NCBI GenBank assembly: GCA_902792795.1
Contig: CADBBB010000005.1
Span: 88,626 to 152,625, forward strand
DNA: 64,000 nt
Direction of reading: 5' to 3'
DNA from: an uncultured Spirochaetaceae bacterium
GTDB lineage: Bacteria > Spirochaetota > Spirochaetia > Treponematales > Treponemataceae
The position numbers were made by a program, and so were the translations under genes. Of this stretch, positions 1-6,604 are shown one piece after another; the stretch's first letter is position 1; every line of letters begins with the position of its first letter. The notes under the pieces are model-generated. The model did not search any database, was not told the origin of the DNA, and worked only from the letters and a program-made list of their open reading frames with translations.

Positions 1-1872
1 CCAGTCATTGTTGAGAACGCGCTCGCCGTAAAAAATTTGCGGCTCCACGATAAAGCTTAACTCAGCGGCATTGCTGTCAAATCTGAGCTCCTGGCCGTAA
101 TAATGAATGTCCGCCTTTGAGCCGTAATTCTTGTAAGCAAGGCCGTCAAAAAGCTTTAAGTCGGCCTCTTTGTACTCATCCGCTGTTTTTACGCTTATCA
201 AAAGCGTGTCGCCTCCTAGGTCAAGAATCATGCTATCTAGATAGCCATTAGTAGTCAATCTGTACTTAGAGAAATCTATGTCGTTGACCTCAGAAATGCC
301 GATGGTCGTTGACAAGGCATACTTAGGGGTGTCAAGGCTTCCAATTCCAAGCGCCTCCCTAAAGGCTGTGTTTTGGGTTTTGTTGCCGTTGTTTTCATAT
401 ATTCCGCAGAAGGAAAGAACCTTTACATTCGCCGCGTCGGGGAAGACATCTCTGTTTATGGAAACTTCAAAGGAAGTTGGGTCGTAAAAATAAGGCATGC
501 GGGCGCCGTCTCCCATGTCAAAGACAAGTTCCGAGTCCCAGTTATAATCGCCATATTCATCTCTTGTTGATGGGCGAAGATATATAGCTGTAGTCTTGTC
601 ATCATATTCACGTTGGCCATCTCTCATAGTATAGCTTGTGGTGCTAGTAACCCGCCTGTTGGAGATAAAGTAAATGGCGGGCGACTTGTCTATGTTCCAC
701 ACGCCCTTTCCGACATTGGAGTTTGGGTTGAAGGCGGTCTTTTCCATAGTGAACTGCTTTACGTTGGTGGCCACGTCCGACTCAAGGTAGCCTGTGGTGT
801 TGGCCGTGGCGTTTAGCTTTAGATCCAGCTTTCCGCTCAGACTGTCCTGCTGCGCTTGTCCGGATCCGCCCGAGCCGCCTTTTGTCGCCCTTGAGGCTAT
901 GTTGAACGCGGCGGAAGCCCAAAGCCCCACGGGCTCCAGCATTCCCAAAACTCCGCCTTCGAGCGACGCCTTGGCTGTGGCCGCCGACGCCTTGCTGATG
1001 TCTCCCAGCGCGGCGCCGATGTCGCCAAGCGTTCCGCTAACTCCGTTGGAAGAGGCCGAAAGCTTTGCCCTGTCAATTTTTCCGCTAAAGTCGCCCCCGA
1101 TTTTTCCCAAAATGTCCGTGCCCAAGGTCACGCTCGTCTTGTTGTTGGCGCGGCAGGCAATCTGTATGGACGAGCCGTCCGTGTAAAAGCTCTTTCCTGT
1201 GTAGGCGGACATGTCCACGTCAAAGGCGTACCAGCCTTGCGTCATCGTGTGGCGCTCTATGCCGGAATACGGGGTCACGAGAAAATGGAAAGTCTTGGAG
1301 GCGTTCCCCGCTCCGAGCAAGTTGACGTTTGTCTTGACGTCCGTCTCCATTGGAATTCCGTAGCCCAGCGCGGCGTAATAGGCGGGGTTCTTTGCGCCGT
1401 CCGTTCCCAAAACAACCTCAAAGGCAAAGTCTGTGGCCGTGCTGGCGACTTCCTTGTTGTAATAGTAAAAGATTCGCAAAACGCCTGTGTATTTGTTGTA
1501 AAGGCCAAAGTAGTTGGCGTCCGGGTGGCCGTCCTTGTTCATAAGGTTAAAGGCAACTTCCCAGCCGTCCTCTTTTTTGACGTCCAGGCGGATTGAGTCT
1601 GGCATCAGGGTTGAGGAAAACTCCGCGTTCCAAGGCGCCTCGATTTTTGTGTCAAGCTTTCCGCTGTCGTTGATGCAAAGGAATTGCTCCGTTTCCCAGT
1701 CGTCGAGAAAGTTTGTTGACTCGGTGTGGGGTTGCGGCGTGGGCGTTGGCTGCGTTCCTGTTCCGCCTGACGGCAGGATTAGCGGCGAGCCGCTTTCGTT
1801 CGAGCAGGAAAAGTTTATTGCCAAAAATAGCGGCAATAGGCAAAGGCAGGCAAGGCTTAAAAATTTTTTCAT
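1..1872 (-). CDS. Large surface lipoprotein, 3' end cut by window edge
   Basis: The frame is open from an ATG at 1872 to the left edge (624 codons seen), so the gene continues outside the window. The N-terminus (MKKFLSLACLCLLPLFLAIN, then FSC) is a lipoprotein signal peptide with Cys at about residue 24, followed by a Ser/Gly/Thr/Pro-rich linker, so the product is probably tethered to the outer membrane or periplasmic face. The body is rich in Tyr, Asp, Asn and Gly and looks beta-rich. A stretch around residues 265-330 is Gly/Ala/Ser-rich and low in complexity. I recognise no catalytic domain. GGAGG sits 7 nt before the ATG and fixes the start. The upstream leader holds a hairpin and a tandem repeat (separate entries). 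The linker after the Cys resembles that of the lipoprotein at 47630, a weak hint of shared processing. Function unknown. Confidence 0.85.
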   Translation of the reverse strand, partial: MKKFLSLACLCLLPLFLAINFSCSNESGSPLILPSGGTGTQPTPTPQPHTESTNFLDDWETEQFLCINDSGKLDTKIEAPWNAEFSSTLMPDSIRLDVKKEDGWEVAFNLMNKDGHPDANYFGLYNKYTGVLRIFYYYNKEVASTATDFAFEVVLGTDGAKNPAYYAALGYGIPMETDVKTNVNLLGAGNASKTFHFLVTPYSGIERHTMTQGWYAFDVDMSAYTGKSFYTDGSSIQIACRANNKTSVTLGTDILGKIGGDFSGKIDRAKLSASSNGVSGTLGDIGAALGDISKASAATAKASLEGGVLGMLEPVGLWASAAFNIASRATKGGSGGSGQAQQDSLSGKLDLKLNATANTTGYLESDVATNVKQFTMEKTAFNPNSNVGKGVWNIDKSPAIYFISNRRVTSTTSYTMRDGQREYDDKTTAIYLRPSTRDEYGDYNWDSELVFDMGDGARMPYFYDPTSFEVSINRDVFPDAANVKVLSFCGIYENNGNKTQNTAFREALGIGSLDTPKYALSTTIGISEVNDIDFSKYRLTTNGYLDSMILDLGGDTLLISVKTADEYKEADLKLFDGLAYKNYGSKADIHYYGQELRFDSNAAELSFIVEPQIFYGERVLNNDW

Positions 1873-1895
1873 ATTGCTTCCTCCAAAAAATTGTG

Positions 1896-1946
1896 AAAAA
1901 GGCCCGCGCAAATTTTGCAAGGCAAAAAACCGCGCGGGCCTTTTTT
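1896..1946 (-). promoter_or_regulatory. Terminator-like hairpin inside the 5' leader (possible attenuator)
   Basis: Two perfectly complementary 14-nt arms (1896-1909 and 1932-1945), GC-rich inside and flanked by A/T runs, enclose a 22-nt loop. On the minus strand the hairpin is followed by a T run and then, only 13 nt later, by the GGAGG of the lipoprotein gene. The only good promoter seen is upstream of it (2077-2105), so the hairpin lies in the transcribed leader. That position is what an attenuator would have. It could also simply end read-through from the genes beyond 2305. Confidence 0.65.
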
Positions 1947-2005
1947 GAGAAGTTGAAATGCTGTCGAAAAATTCGCCCCTAGCGGGCTAGGCGCAATGGT
2001 GGCGG

Positions 2006-2077
2006 GCAGTTGAGCAGTTGAGCAGTTGAGCAGTTGAGCAGTTGAGCAGTTGAGCAGTTGAGCAGTTGAGCAGTTGA
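2006..2077. repeat. Nine exact tandem copies of an 8-bp unit
   Basis: GCAGTTGA is repeated nine times with no mismatch. The last copy touches the -10 box of the minus-strand promoter at 2077-2082, so transcription should start inside the array and the leader RNA would begin with a run of TCAACTGC units. Perfect octamer arrays are prone to slipped-strand change. Confidence 0.95.
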
Positions 2078-2105
2078 GTTTAAAATTTGCCAAAATTTTT
2101 GTCAA
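2077..2105 (-). promoter_or_regulatory. Sigma-70 promoter for the lipoprotein gene
   Basis: On the minus strand: TTGACA, 17 bp, TAAACT. The -35 box is a perfect consensus, the spacing is optimal and the -10 matches 4 of 6. It points at the lipoprotein gene 205 bp downstream, with the octamer array and the hairpin in between. Confidence 0.75.
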
Positions 2106-2181
2106 CACCATATTGACAGTCTAGCGCGATTTTGAGGAAAAAGCAAGGGATTTTTTTGCTCTAGACACAAAAGCCCCCTCG

Positions 2182-2294
2182 CCGGCAACTTTGAATGCGT
2201 TTGCGTTGACGCGGACGGCAAGGCCTGGGCAAGCGAAAGCCTCAAAGGCCGCCTTACTCCGCTGGGTGGACAAGTGGTGGAGTGGTTTTAGAGA
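2182..2294 (+). pseudogene. Possible 3' remnant of a lost gene in the 1873-2304 gap
   Basis: The 432-bp stretch between the lipoprotein start and the GNAT remnant holds the leader elements listed above and this piece. It reads openly on the plus strand for about 37 codons (AGNFECVCVDADGKAWASES and on) to a TAG at 2292-2294, with a protein-like composition but no start codon or ribosome site. It could be the tail of a deleted gene. The parent family is not recognised. Confidence 0.25.
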
Positions 2295-2304
2295 GAGAGG
2301 AAAT

Positions 2305-2631
2305 CTATATCAGCCTATACATTTGCAAAAGTTCCTTGTCCGCCTTTGAAATTATTTTTTGGCTTAACATTCTAAAACCTTGCGATTTGTAAAAGTCAAC
2401 AAGTTTTTCTATTGGCTCGCATTCCAAAAAGGTGATAAGTCCTCCGACTTGGCTTTGAATGGAGCGGACGAATTCCAACGCGATTCCCATAAGATTTTTT
2501 CCGGTTATCGACGCAAAACCTTTGTTGAAGTTTTTAGAGAATTGGGCTATCAGAATCGCGGGAACAATAAAACTGTTGTTCACTTTGTCGGACAATGTGC
2601 TGAGGACCAGGCATTCCTTCTCTCTTGCCAA
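2305..2631 (-). pseudogene. GNAT-family toxin, N-terminal part missing
   Basis: About 85 C-terminal residues match the second half of GNAT acetyltransferases of the type paired with small antitoxins: PAILIAQFSKN, an SITGKNLMGIAL helix, the VGGLITFLECEP strand and LVDFYKSQGFRM, the usual acetyl-CoA-side C-terminal motif. An intact member should be about 160-180 residues. Here roughly the first 80 residues, including the first strands of the fold, are missing. The nominal ATG lies inside the antitoxin gene in another frame and has no ribosome site. The likely history is a deletion that joined the antitoxin 3' end to the middle of the toxin gene, leaving an inactive toxin. Family assignment is from motif memory and the truncation is an inference from length. 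Confidence 0.6.
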
Positions 2632-2798
2632 TTATTTATTAAGGTCCTCATTTCTTCCTTTGTAGGTTCGTAATATGAAGCGGAAGATGCTTTGGGCTGC
2701 TTGGCGTTCTCGTCAAACGAATCAAGCATATCTACAAGACCTTTGGCTTCTTCGCGAGTCGAAATTACAAAATCTTTGTACAAGCTAGATGTCGCCAT
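2580..2798 (-). CDS. Small antitoxin-like protein paired with the GNAT remnant
   Basis: 72 residues starting MATSSLYKDFVISTREEAKG. Small proteins opening MATSS with a following helix-forming E/A/L-rich segment are commonly found just upstream of GNAT toxins in gut Firmicutes and spirochaetes, and bind and silence them. AAAGGAGG is 5 nt before the ATG at 2798; longer upstream starts are not supported. The last 15 or so residues (after NNW) may be an out-of-frame read of former toxin sequence created by the deletion described for the neighbour. The gene is probably an orphan antitoxin now. Confidence 0.6.
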   Translation of the reverse strand: MATSSLYKDFVISTREEAKGLVDMLDSFDENAKQPKASSASYYEPTKEEMRTLINNWQERRNAWSSAHCPTK

Positions 2799-2855
2799 GC
2801 AAACCTCCTTTACTATAATATAACATAACTTCTCAAAAAAATCTAGATTATTTAT

Positions 2856-2886
2856 AAAAAATCGCGGCCACACCGACCGCGATTTT
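2856..2886 (-). terminator. Intrinsic terminator after the nhaC-like operon
   Basis: On the minus strand, AAAATCGCGG and CCGCGATTTT pair around a short loop and are followed by a T run. It lies 40 bp past the stop of the antiporter gene and is symmetric enough to work on both strands. Confidence 0.8.
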
Positions 2887-2892
2887 CAAAAG

Positions 2893-2915
2893 ATGTCCGG
2901 GTCAAGCCCGAACAT
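2893..2915. repeat. 23-bp imperfect palindrome of REP type
   Basis: ATGTCCGGG, 5 nt, CCCGAACAT: a near-perfect palindrome directly after the nhaC-like stop codon and before the terminator. Short intergenic palindromes with a GGGTCAAGCCC core are often multicopy in bacterial genomes. Only one copy is seen in this window. Confidence 0.5.
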
Positions 2916-2925
2916 GACAATGGCG

Positions 2926-4473
2926 TTACGCCGCAGACTTCTTCTTAAAGTACAGCAAGGTCGCGAACAAAGCCGCAAGACCAATTACCCAAGAAATGAT
3001 TCCGCTGGGAAGCAAGCCCAAGCCGCGAGTGAAGCCCGCGACGATGTATGTGACGAACGAAACGGCGGCTACAACAAGCGCGTAAGGCAGCTGCGTGGAC
3101 ACGTGCTTGACGTGGTCGCAGTTGGCGCCGGCGCTGGCCATAATCGTTGTGTCGCTAATCGGCGAGATGTGGTCGCCGCAAACAGCGCCCGCCATGCAAG
3201 CGGAAATAGAAATGATTCTAATCGGGTCGCTTGCGTCCGGGAAAGCCGCGATGCAAATCGGAATCAAAATGCCAAAGGTTCCCCAAGAAGTTCCGGTGGC
3301 AAAGGCAAGGCCGCAAGCGATGGCAAAGATGATGGCGGGCAGCATGTTCTTAAGGCCCTGCGCGCTTCCGCCTACGAGGCCGGCGACGTATTCCTTGGCT
3401 CCGAGCGAGTCAGTCATAGCCTTCAATGTCCACGCAAGCGTAAGAATCAAAATCGCGGGAACCATCGCCTTAAAGCCGTCGGGCAGGCAAGACATAATCG
3501 ACTTGAACGAAATGACCTTTCTGCAAAGGTAGAAGACAACCGTAATCACGAGCGCGGCGAATGAGCCGAGCACAAGGCCGACCGAAGCGTCGCTTGCGGC
3601 AAAGGCTTCGACAAAGTTGAGGTAGGCGGGATTGGCGACCATCGTTCCTTCGGCCTCGCCGGCAACTTGGGCGGCAAAGAAGTTTCCGGTGTAAATCATT
3701 CCCAAAACGCAGAAGACAATCAAAGCCGCGATCGGCAAAACCAAGTCGATGACCGAAGCCTTAGGGTTTTCGGACTCTTCGTATTCCTTTTCGGACTTGT
3801 CTTCCATTTCTTTTTCGGCCTTGGCCATAGGTCCAAATTCAAAATTGCGGGCGGCCAAGAAAAGCGTCATCGCGATTGTGAAGAAGGCGTAAAAGTTGAA
3901 TGGAATGGCCTTGCAGAAAAGCGCGATTCCGTTCTCGCCCTCGCTTACAAAGCCGGAGACTGCGGCGGCCCAAGAGCTTATCGGAGCGATAATGCAAATC
4001 GGCGCGGCGGTGGCGTCAATCAAGTAAGCCAGCTTGGCGCGCGAAACCTTGTACTTGTCGGTGACCGGCTTCATGACCGAGCCGACTGTAAGGCAGTTAA
4101 AGTAGTCGTCGATGAAAATCAAGATGCCCAAAAAGATTGTGGCGATTTGCGCGCCCGCCTTTGACTTGATATGCTTTTTGGCCCATTCGCCAAAAGCCTG
4201 CGAGCCGCCCGCCCTGTTCATCAGCGCGACCATCGTTCCCAATACTACAAGGAAAACCAAGATGCCGACATTCCAACTGTCGCTGAGCTGGGCAATCATT
4301 CCTTCCTTAAAGATGTGGGTGAAAAATCCCGTAAAGCCGCTGGCAGCGCCGATTGCGTAAAAGGCGCCGCCAATCGCAACTCCGATGAAGAGGGAAGAAT
4401 AGACTTCCTTTGTAATCAAGGCCAGCGCGATCGCCACGATGGCCGGCACAAGCGATAGAAAACTTCCTGTCAT
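2926..4473 (-). CDS. NhaC-family Na+/H+ antiporter
   Basis: 515 residues with 11-13 hydrophobic segments, consistent with the NhaC superfamily of sodium/proton (or related organic-acid/H+) exchangers in the inner membrane. Typical features are an N-terminal helix pair (SLVPAIVAIALALITKEV, SLFIGVAIGG), the FLGILIFIDDYFNCLTVGSV stretch with the paired Asp of the ion path, and the late GTSWGTFGILIPI and CMAGAVCGDHISPISDTTIM motifs characteristic of the family. A charged cytoplasmic loop of about 25 residues (around 215-240) splits the two halves. TAGGAGTT overlaps the stop of the small upstream ORF and is 8 nt from the ATG, so the two genes are co-transcribed. Substrate within the family (Na+ exchange or malate/lactate type) cannot be decided from sequence. 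Confidence 0.85.
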   Translation of the reverse strand: MTGSFLSLVPAIVAIALALITKEVYSSLFIGVAIGGAFYAIGAASGFTGFFTHIFKEGMIAQLSDSWNVGILVFLVVLGTMVALMNRAGGSQAFGEWAKKHIKSKAGAQIATIFLGILIFIDDYFNCLTVGSVMKPVTDKYKVSRAKLAYLIDATAAPICIIAPISSWAAAVSGFVSEGENGIALFCKAIPFNFYAFFTIAMTLFLAARNFEFGPMAKAEKEMEDKSEKEYEESENPKASVIDLVLPIAALIVFCVLGMIYTGNFFAAQVAGEAEGTMVANPAYLNFVEAFAASDASVGLVLGSFAALVITVVFYLCRKVISFKSIMSCLPDGFKAMVPAILILTLAWTLKAMTDSLGAKEYVAGLVGGSAQGLKNMLPAIIFAIACGLAFATGTSWGTFGILIPICIAAFPDASDPIRIISISACMAGAVCGDHISPISDTTIMASAGANCDHVKHVSTQLPYALVVAAVSFVTYIVAGFTRGLGLLPSGIISWVIGLAALFATLLYFKKKSAA

Positions 4474-4484
4474 TTTTTTAACTC

Positions 4485-4646
4485 CTAGTTTTTAACTTGA
4501 GAAAAATCAGCCATCAAGGGAGCGCTTACGCCCGCCTTTTCCAAATGCTCGATTACCGCAATCGCGTAGTGAACCGCGTCCAGCGAATCCGGCGAGCAAT
4601 AGGTCTTAAGTTCTTTTAGAACTTTAATCGCTTCATTGTTTGTCAT
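4485..4646 (-). CDS. 53-aa hypothetical protein upstream of nhaC-like gene
   Basis: The ORF opens MTNNEAIKVLKELKTYCSPD and ends ADFSQVKN. It has an AAAGGAG ribosome site 7 nt before the ATG at 4646, an amphipathic helix-forming N-terminus and no signal peptide. Its stop codon lies within the ribosome site of the antiporter gene 12 bp downstream, so translation of the two is probably coupled. Function unknown. Confidence 0.7.
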   Translation of the reverse strand: MTNNEAIKVLKELKTYCSPDSLDAVHYAIAVIEHLEKAGVSAPLMADFSQVKN

Positions 4647-4736
4647 ACAAACTCCTTTTTTATATTATGCGCCAAGTCAGGCTGTTTTGCAAGAGGATTT
4701 TTTTTGAGGAGGAAGGAATTTGAAGGATAATGAGAG

Positions 4737-5189
4737 TCAGGAAATGTTGAAAAATTTATTCAGCGCGTTTTTCACTGCCGCCCAATTTTCTGGCAAAGCG
4801 AAAAACAATGGCTGCATGCGCTTCCAATCCAACTCGTATCCGTATGAATGTCTGAACACGTGGCGGAATCCAAGATACTCTCTAAGCGGCTTGAAAAGCT
4901 CTTGCGGCAAAATCGGCCCATGAAAATCTGTCTTTTCAAACATATCCGTGAACAAATCGCTGTGCCACATATTGCCGGAAAGCGTTTTATTATAAATTGA
5001 TTTATAAATAAGGTTGAACACGCTTTCAATGCCGCCATAATATGAATGAAGAATTGAACCAATTGCGTTTAATTCAACAAAATCCGGCTCGGCAATTTTG
5101 CATTTTGAAAGAAGAACGGAAGATTTTTCTACAAGATTGTCTATTTTTGAAATTTCAAGCGCGGCTTTTTGTTTTGTTGCGTCATCCAA
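4737..5189 (-). CDS. hepT: HepT-type HEPN toxin
   Basis: 150 residues, all-helical prediction. Near residues 110-118 it has RHVFRHSY, the R-X4-H-X-Y motif of HEPN nucleases and HepT toxins. The gene overlaps the 3' end of a minimal nucleotidyltransferase gene by 8 bp, the classic MntA/HepT (MNT/HEPN) arrangement in which the MNT protein AMPylates a Tyr next to the HEPN motif and so blocks the toxin. The Tyr of the motif is present, so it could be the modification site. The protein looks full length and intact. It could act as an RNase on mRNA or tRNA, known for the family but not shown here. Confidence 0.8.
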   Translation of the reverse strand: MDDATKQKAALEISKIDNLVEKSSVLLSKCKIAEPDFVELNAIGSILHSYYGGIESVFNLIYKSIYNKTLSGNMWHSDLFTDMFEKTDFHGPILPQELFKPLREYLGFRHVFRHSYGYELDWKRMQPLFFALPENWAAVKNALNKFFNIS

Positions 5190-5454
5190 TTTGCTTCAAC
5201 TCCCCAACGCGCCGCAACAATTCAAAAAAATCTTTTTGAAAATCAAAATCCACTAAATCGACAGGCATTCGCAAAGCCCGCTCCAAATCATAATGAATGC
5301 CAAAAAAAGAGCCTTGCGGCAAACCGCGAACGCCCAAATCCAAGTCTGAATTTTCATTGGCGCGTCCAGTCGCTTGCGAGCCAAAAAGATAAATTTCGGA
5401 GCAACCTGCGTCTTTGAGAATTTTTGCCGCTTGAACAAGTTTTGCCGCGTTCAT
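5182..5454 (-). CDS. mntA: MntA-type nucleotidyltransferase antitoxin
   Basis: 90 residues from the ATG at 5454. The N-terminal half carries the nucleotidyltransferase signature G-S-x10-D-x-D (LFGSQATGRANENSDLDLG) needed for metal and NTP binding. The C-terminal half has the VDLVDFDF strand with the third acidic residue. Known family members transfer AMP to the cognate HEPN toxin. It precedes and overlaps hepT by 8 bp. There is no ribosome site; a -10 box ends 6 nt before the ATG, so the mRNA is probably leaderless. A start 18 nt upstream would lie over the promoter and is less likely. Confidence 0.8.
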   Translation of the reverse strand: MNAAKLVQAAKILKDAGCSEIYLFGSQATGRANENSDLDLGVRGLPQGSFFGIHYDLERALRMPVDLVDFDFQKDFFELLRRVGELKQIG

Positions 5455-5460
5455 ACTGTT

Positions 5461-5489
5461 AGTATAACACAAGCTTGTCGTTTTTTCAA
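5461..5489 (-). promoter_or_regulatory. Promoter of mntA-hepT, leaderless layout
   Basis: Minus strand: TTGAAA, 17 bp, TATACT, then 6 nt and the ATG at 5454. Start of transcription would coincide with the ATG. The -35 box overlaps the 3' end of the GNAT gene coding region. Confidence 0.75.
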
Positions 5490-6601
5490 TAATACACCAG
5501 CAAATATTCGCCGCGGGGGGTAAAGCCCAGCGACTTGTAGAGAGCGAGGGCGGCGGCGTTTTCTTGCTTGGCGTAAAGGCTAAAGTTGTTGATGCCGTGG
5601 GCCTGAGAGCGCTTGATTATTTGGCTGACCAAAAAAGCGGCGCGGCCCTTTTTTCTTTCGGAGGGAATTGTGTAAACGCCGCCGATCATGCAGTAGCGCC
5701 GGCCGCTTGCGGCGATTCGGGCTTTTGCGATTGGGCGGTCGCCGTCATAAAGCGCGAATGTTTGGCCTTGGCCTAGTTCATGCTTAAAGGCCGCCGCAAG
5801 GGCCGCGTCGCTTATGTCAAACGATTTTGGAACGACTTCCTCGCGCTGGTAGCCCAACTCAAGCGGGAGAAGGCTTTCGTAATCCGCGGCCGTCGCTTGG
5901 ACAACGCGCAAATCTTTTGCAAACCCAGAGCCGCCGCCCGCGTTAAGGTTTTGCGACGCCTTTTCGTTTTCAGCGCCGCCATTTTGGTCTTGCGAACAAT
6001 TTTGGTCGCAATCGCGCGTCATCAAAAAATACTTGTTGGTCACGCTGGGGAGCATCGGCGATTTTTTGTTCTTTAGGATGTTGCGCAAAAATATAGAGCC
6101 GGCCGCTTCTCCGTTGACGCAAAAAGGCTCGTTGGATTCAAAAAATTCCATGAGGGGACGCTGCGCCTCGCTGCAAACTTTTTTGTCAAAGGCACTTTTG
6201 TATTTGGCAAAGGGCAGGCAATGAAAAAGTGAGCGCTTTTTTTTAAGGCAAAAAAGGCCGGCGAATTTTTGGCCTTGCAAATCACTGCCGCTGTTCGCGC
6301 GAGCTTGGTCGCGAGCGCGATTGCCCGCTCGCTTAAGCGAGCAAGTAGATAACTTCTTTTCGCAAAACGGCAACGCCGTAATGTTGCGGCTTATGCGGCA
6401 ATCTAGTATTGCCGGCTTGCTTTCGTTTTCAGTGCCGCTCGTCTGTGAAGCCTCTTGATCCGCATAATAAAGCGCCCAGCAATTCGTTCCGCCCCGCAAA
6501 AGTTCCGAGGCAAGGTTGACGCATTCAGATTCGTAAGGCTGTATAAAAGAAAGGGCCTCTTCCCCCTGTTCCGGAAGAAGAGGCTTTACAATGACTGGCA
6601 T
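5486..6601 (-). CDS. GNAT acetyltransferase with inserted low-complexity segment
   Basis: 371 residues. The C-terminal 150 residues are a GNAT domain: LRVVQATAADYESLLPLE, the acetyl-CoA-binding VYTIPSERKKGRAAFLV loop and ALALYKSLGFTPRGEYLLVYY. The N-terminal part (1-60 and about 110-200) resembles the paired degenerate GNAT half seen in spirochaete acetyltransferases, ending with KRSLFHCLPFAK. Between them, roughly residues 65-105 are Cys/Arg/Lys-rich and unlike the rest. They are encoded by a palindrome-rich stretch that looks inserted in frame (see repeat entry). The gene follows putP with a 3-nt gap and no clear ribosome site, so translation is probably coupled. The acetyl acceptor is unknown. 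Confidence 0.7.
   Translation of the reverse strand: MPVIVKPLLPEQGEEALSFIQPYESECVNLASELLRGGTNCWALYYADQEASQTSGTENESKPAILDCRISRNITALPFCEKKLSTCSLKRAGNRARDQARANSGSDLQGQKFAGLFCLKKKRSLFHCLPFAKYKSAFDKKVCSEAQRPLMEFFESNEPFCVNGEAAGSIFLRNILKNKKSPMLPSVTNKYFLMTRDCDQNCSQDQNGGAENEKASQNLNAGGGSGFAKDLRVVQATAADYESLLPLELGYQREEVVPKSFDISDAALAAAFKHELGQGQTFALYDGDRPIAKARIAASGRRYCMIGGVYTIPSERKKGRAAFLVSQIIKRSQAHGINNFSLYAKQENAAALALYKSLGFTPRGEYLLVYY
6290..6420. repeat. Palindrome-rich segment inserted in the GNAT gene
   Basis: This stretch includes the perfect 16-bp palindrome GCTCGCTTAAGCGAGC (6327-6342) and further short inverted repeats (GCGAGCGCG, GGCAACGCC, GCAATCTAGTATTGC). It keeps the host reading frame open and encodes a Cys/Arg-rich peptide that does not fit the GNAT fold. 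The layout is like that of palindromic elements that insert into genes without breaking the frame. The exact ends are not determined. Confidence 0.45.
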
Positions 6602-6604
6602 TTA

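Noticed and set aside
2893-3564. 223-codon plus-strand frame opposite the nhaC-like gene
   Set aside because: It is Arg/Asn/Ala-rich antisense of a membrane protein gene without a ribosome site.
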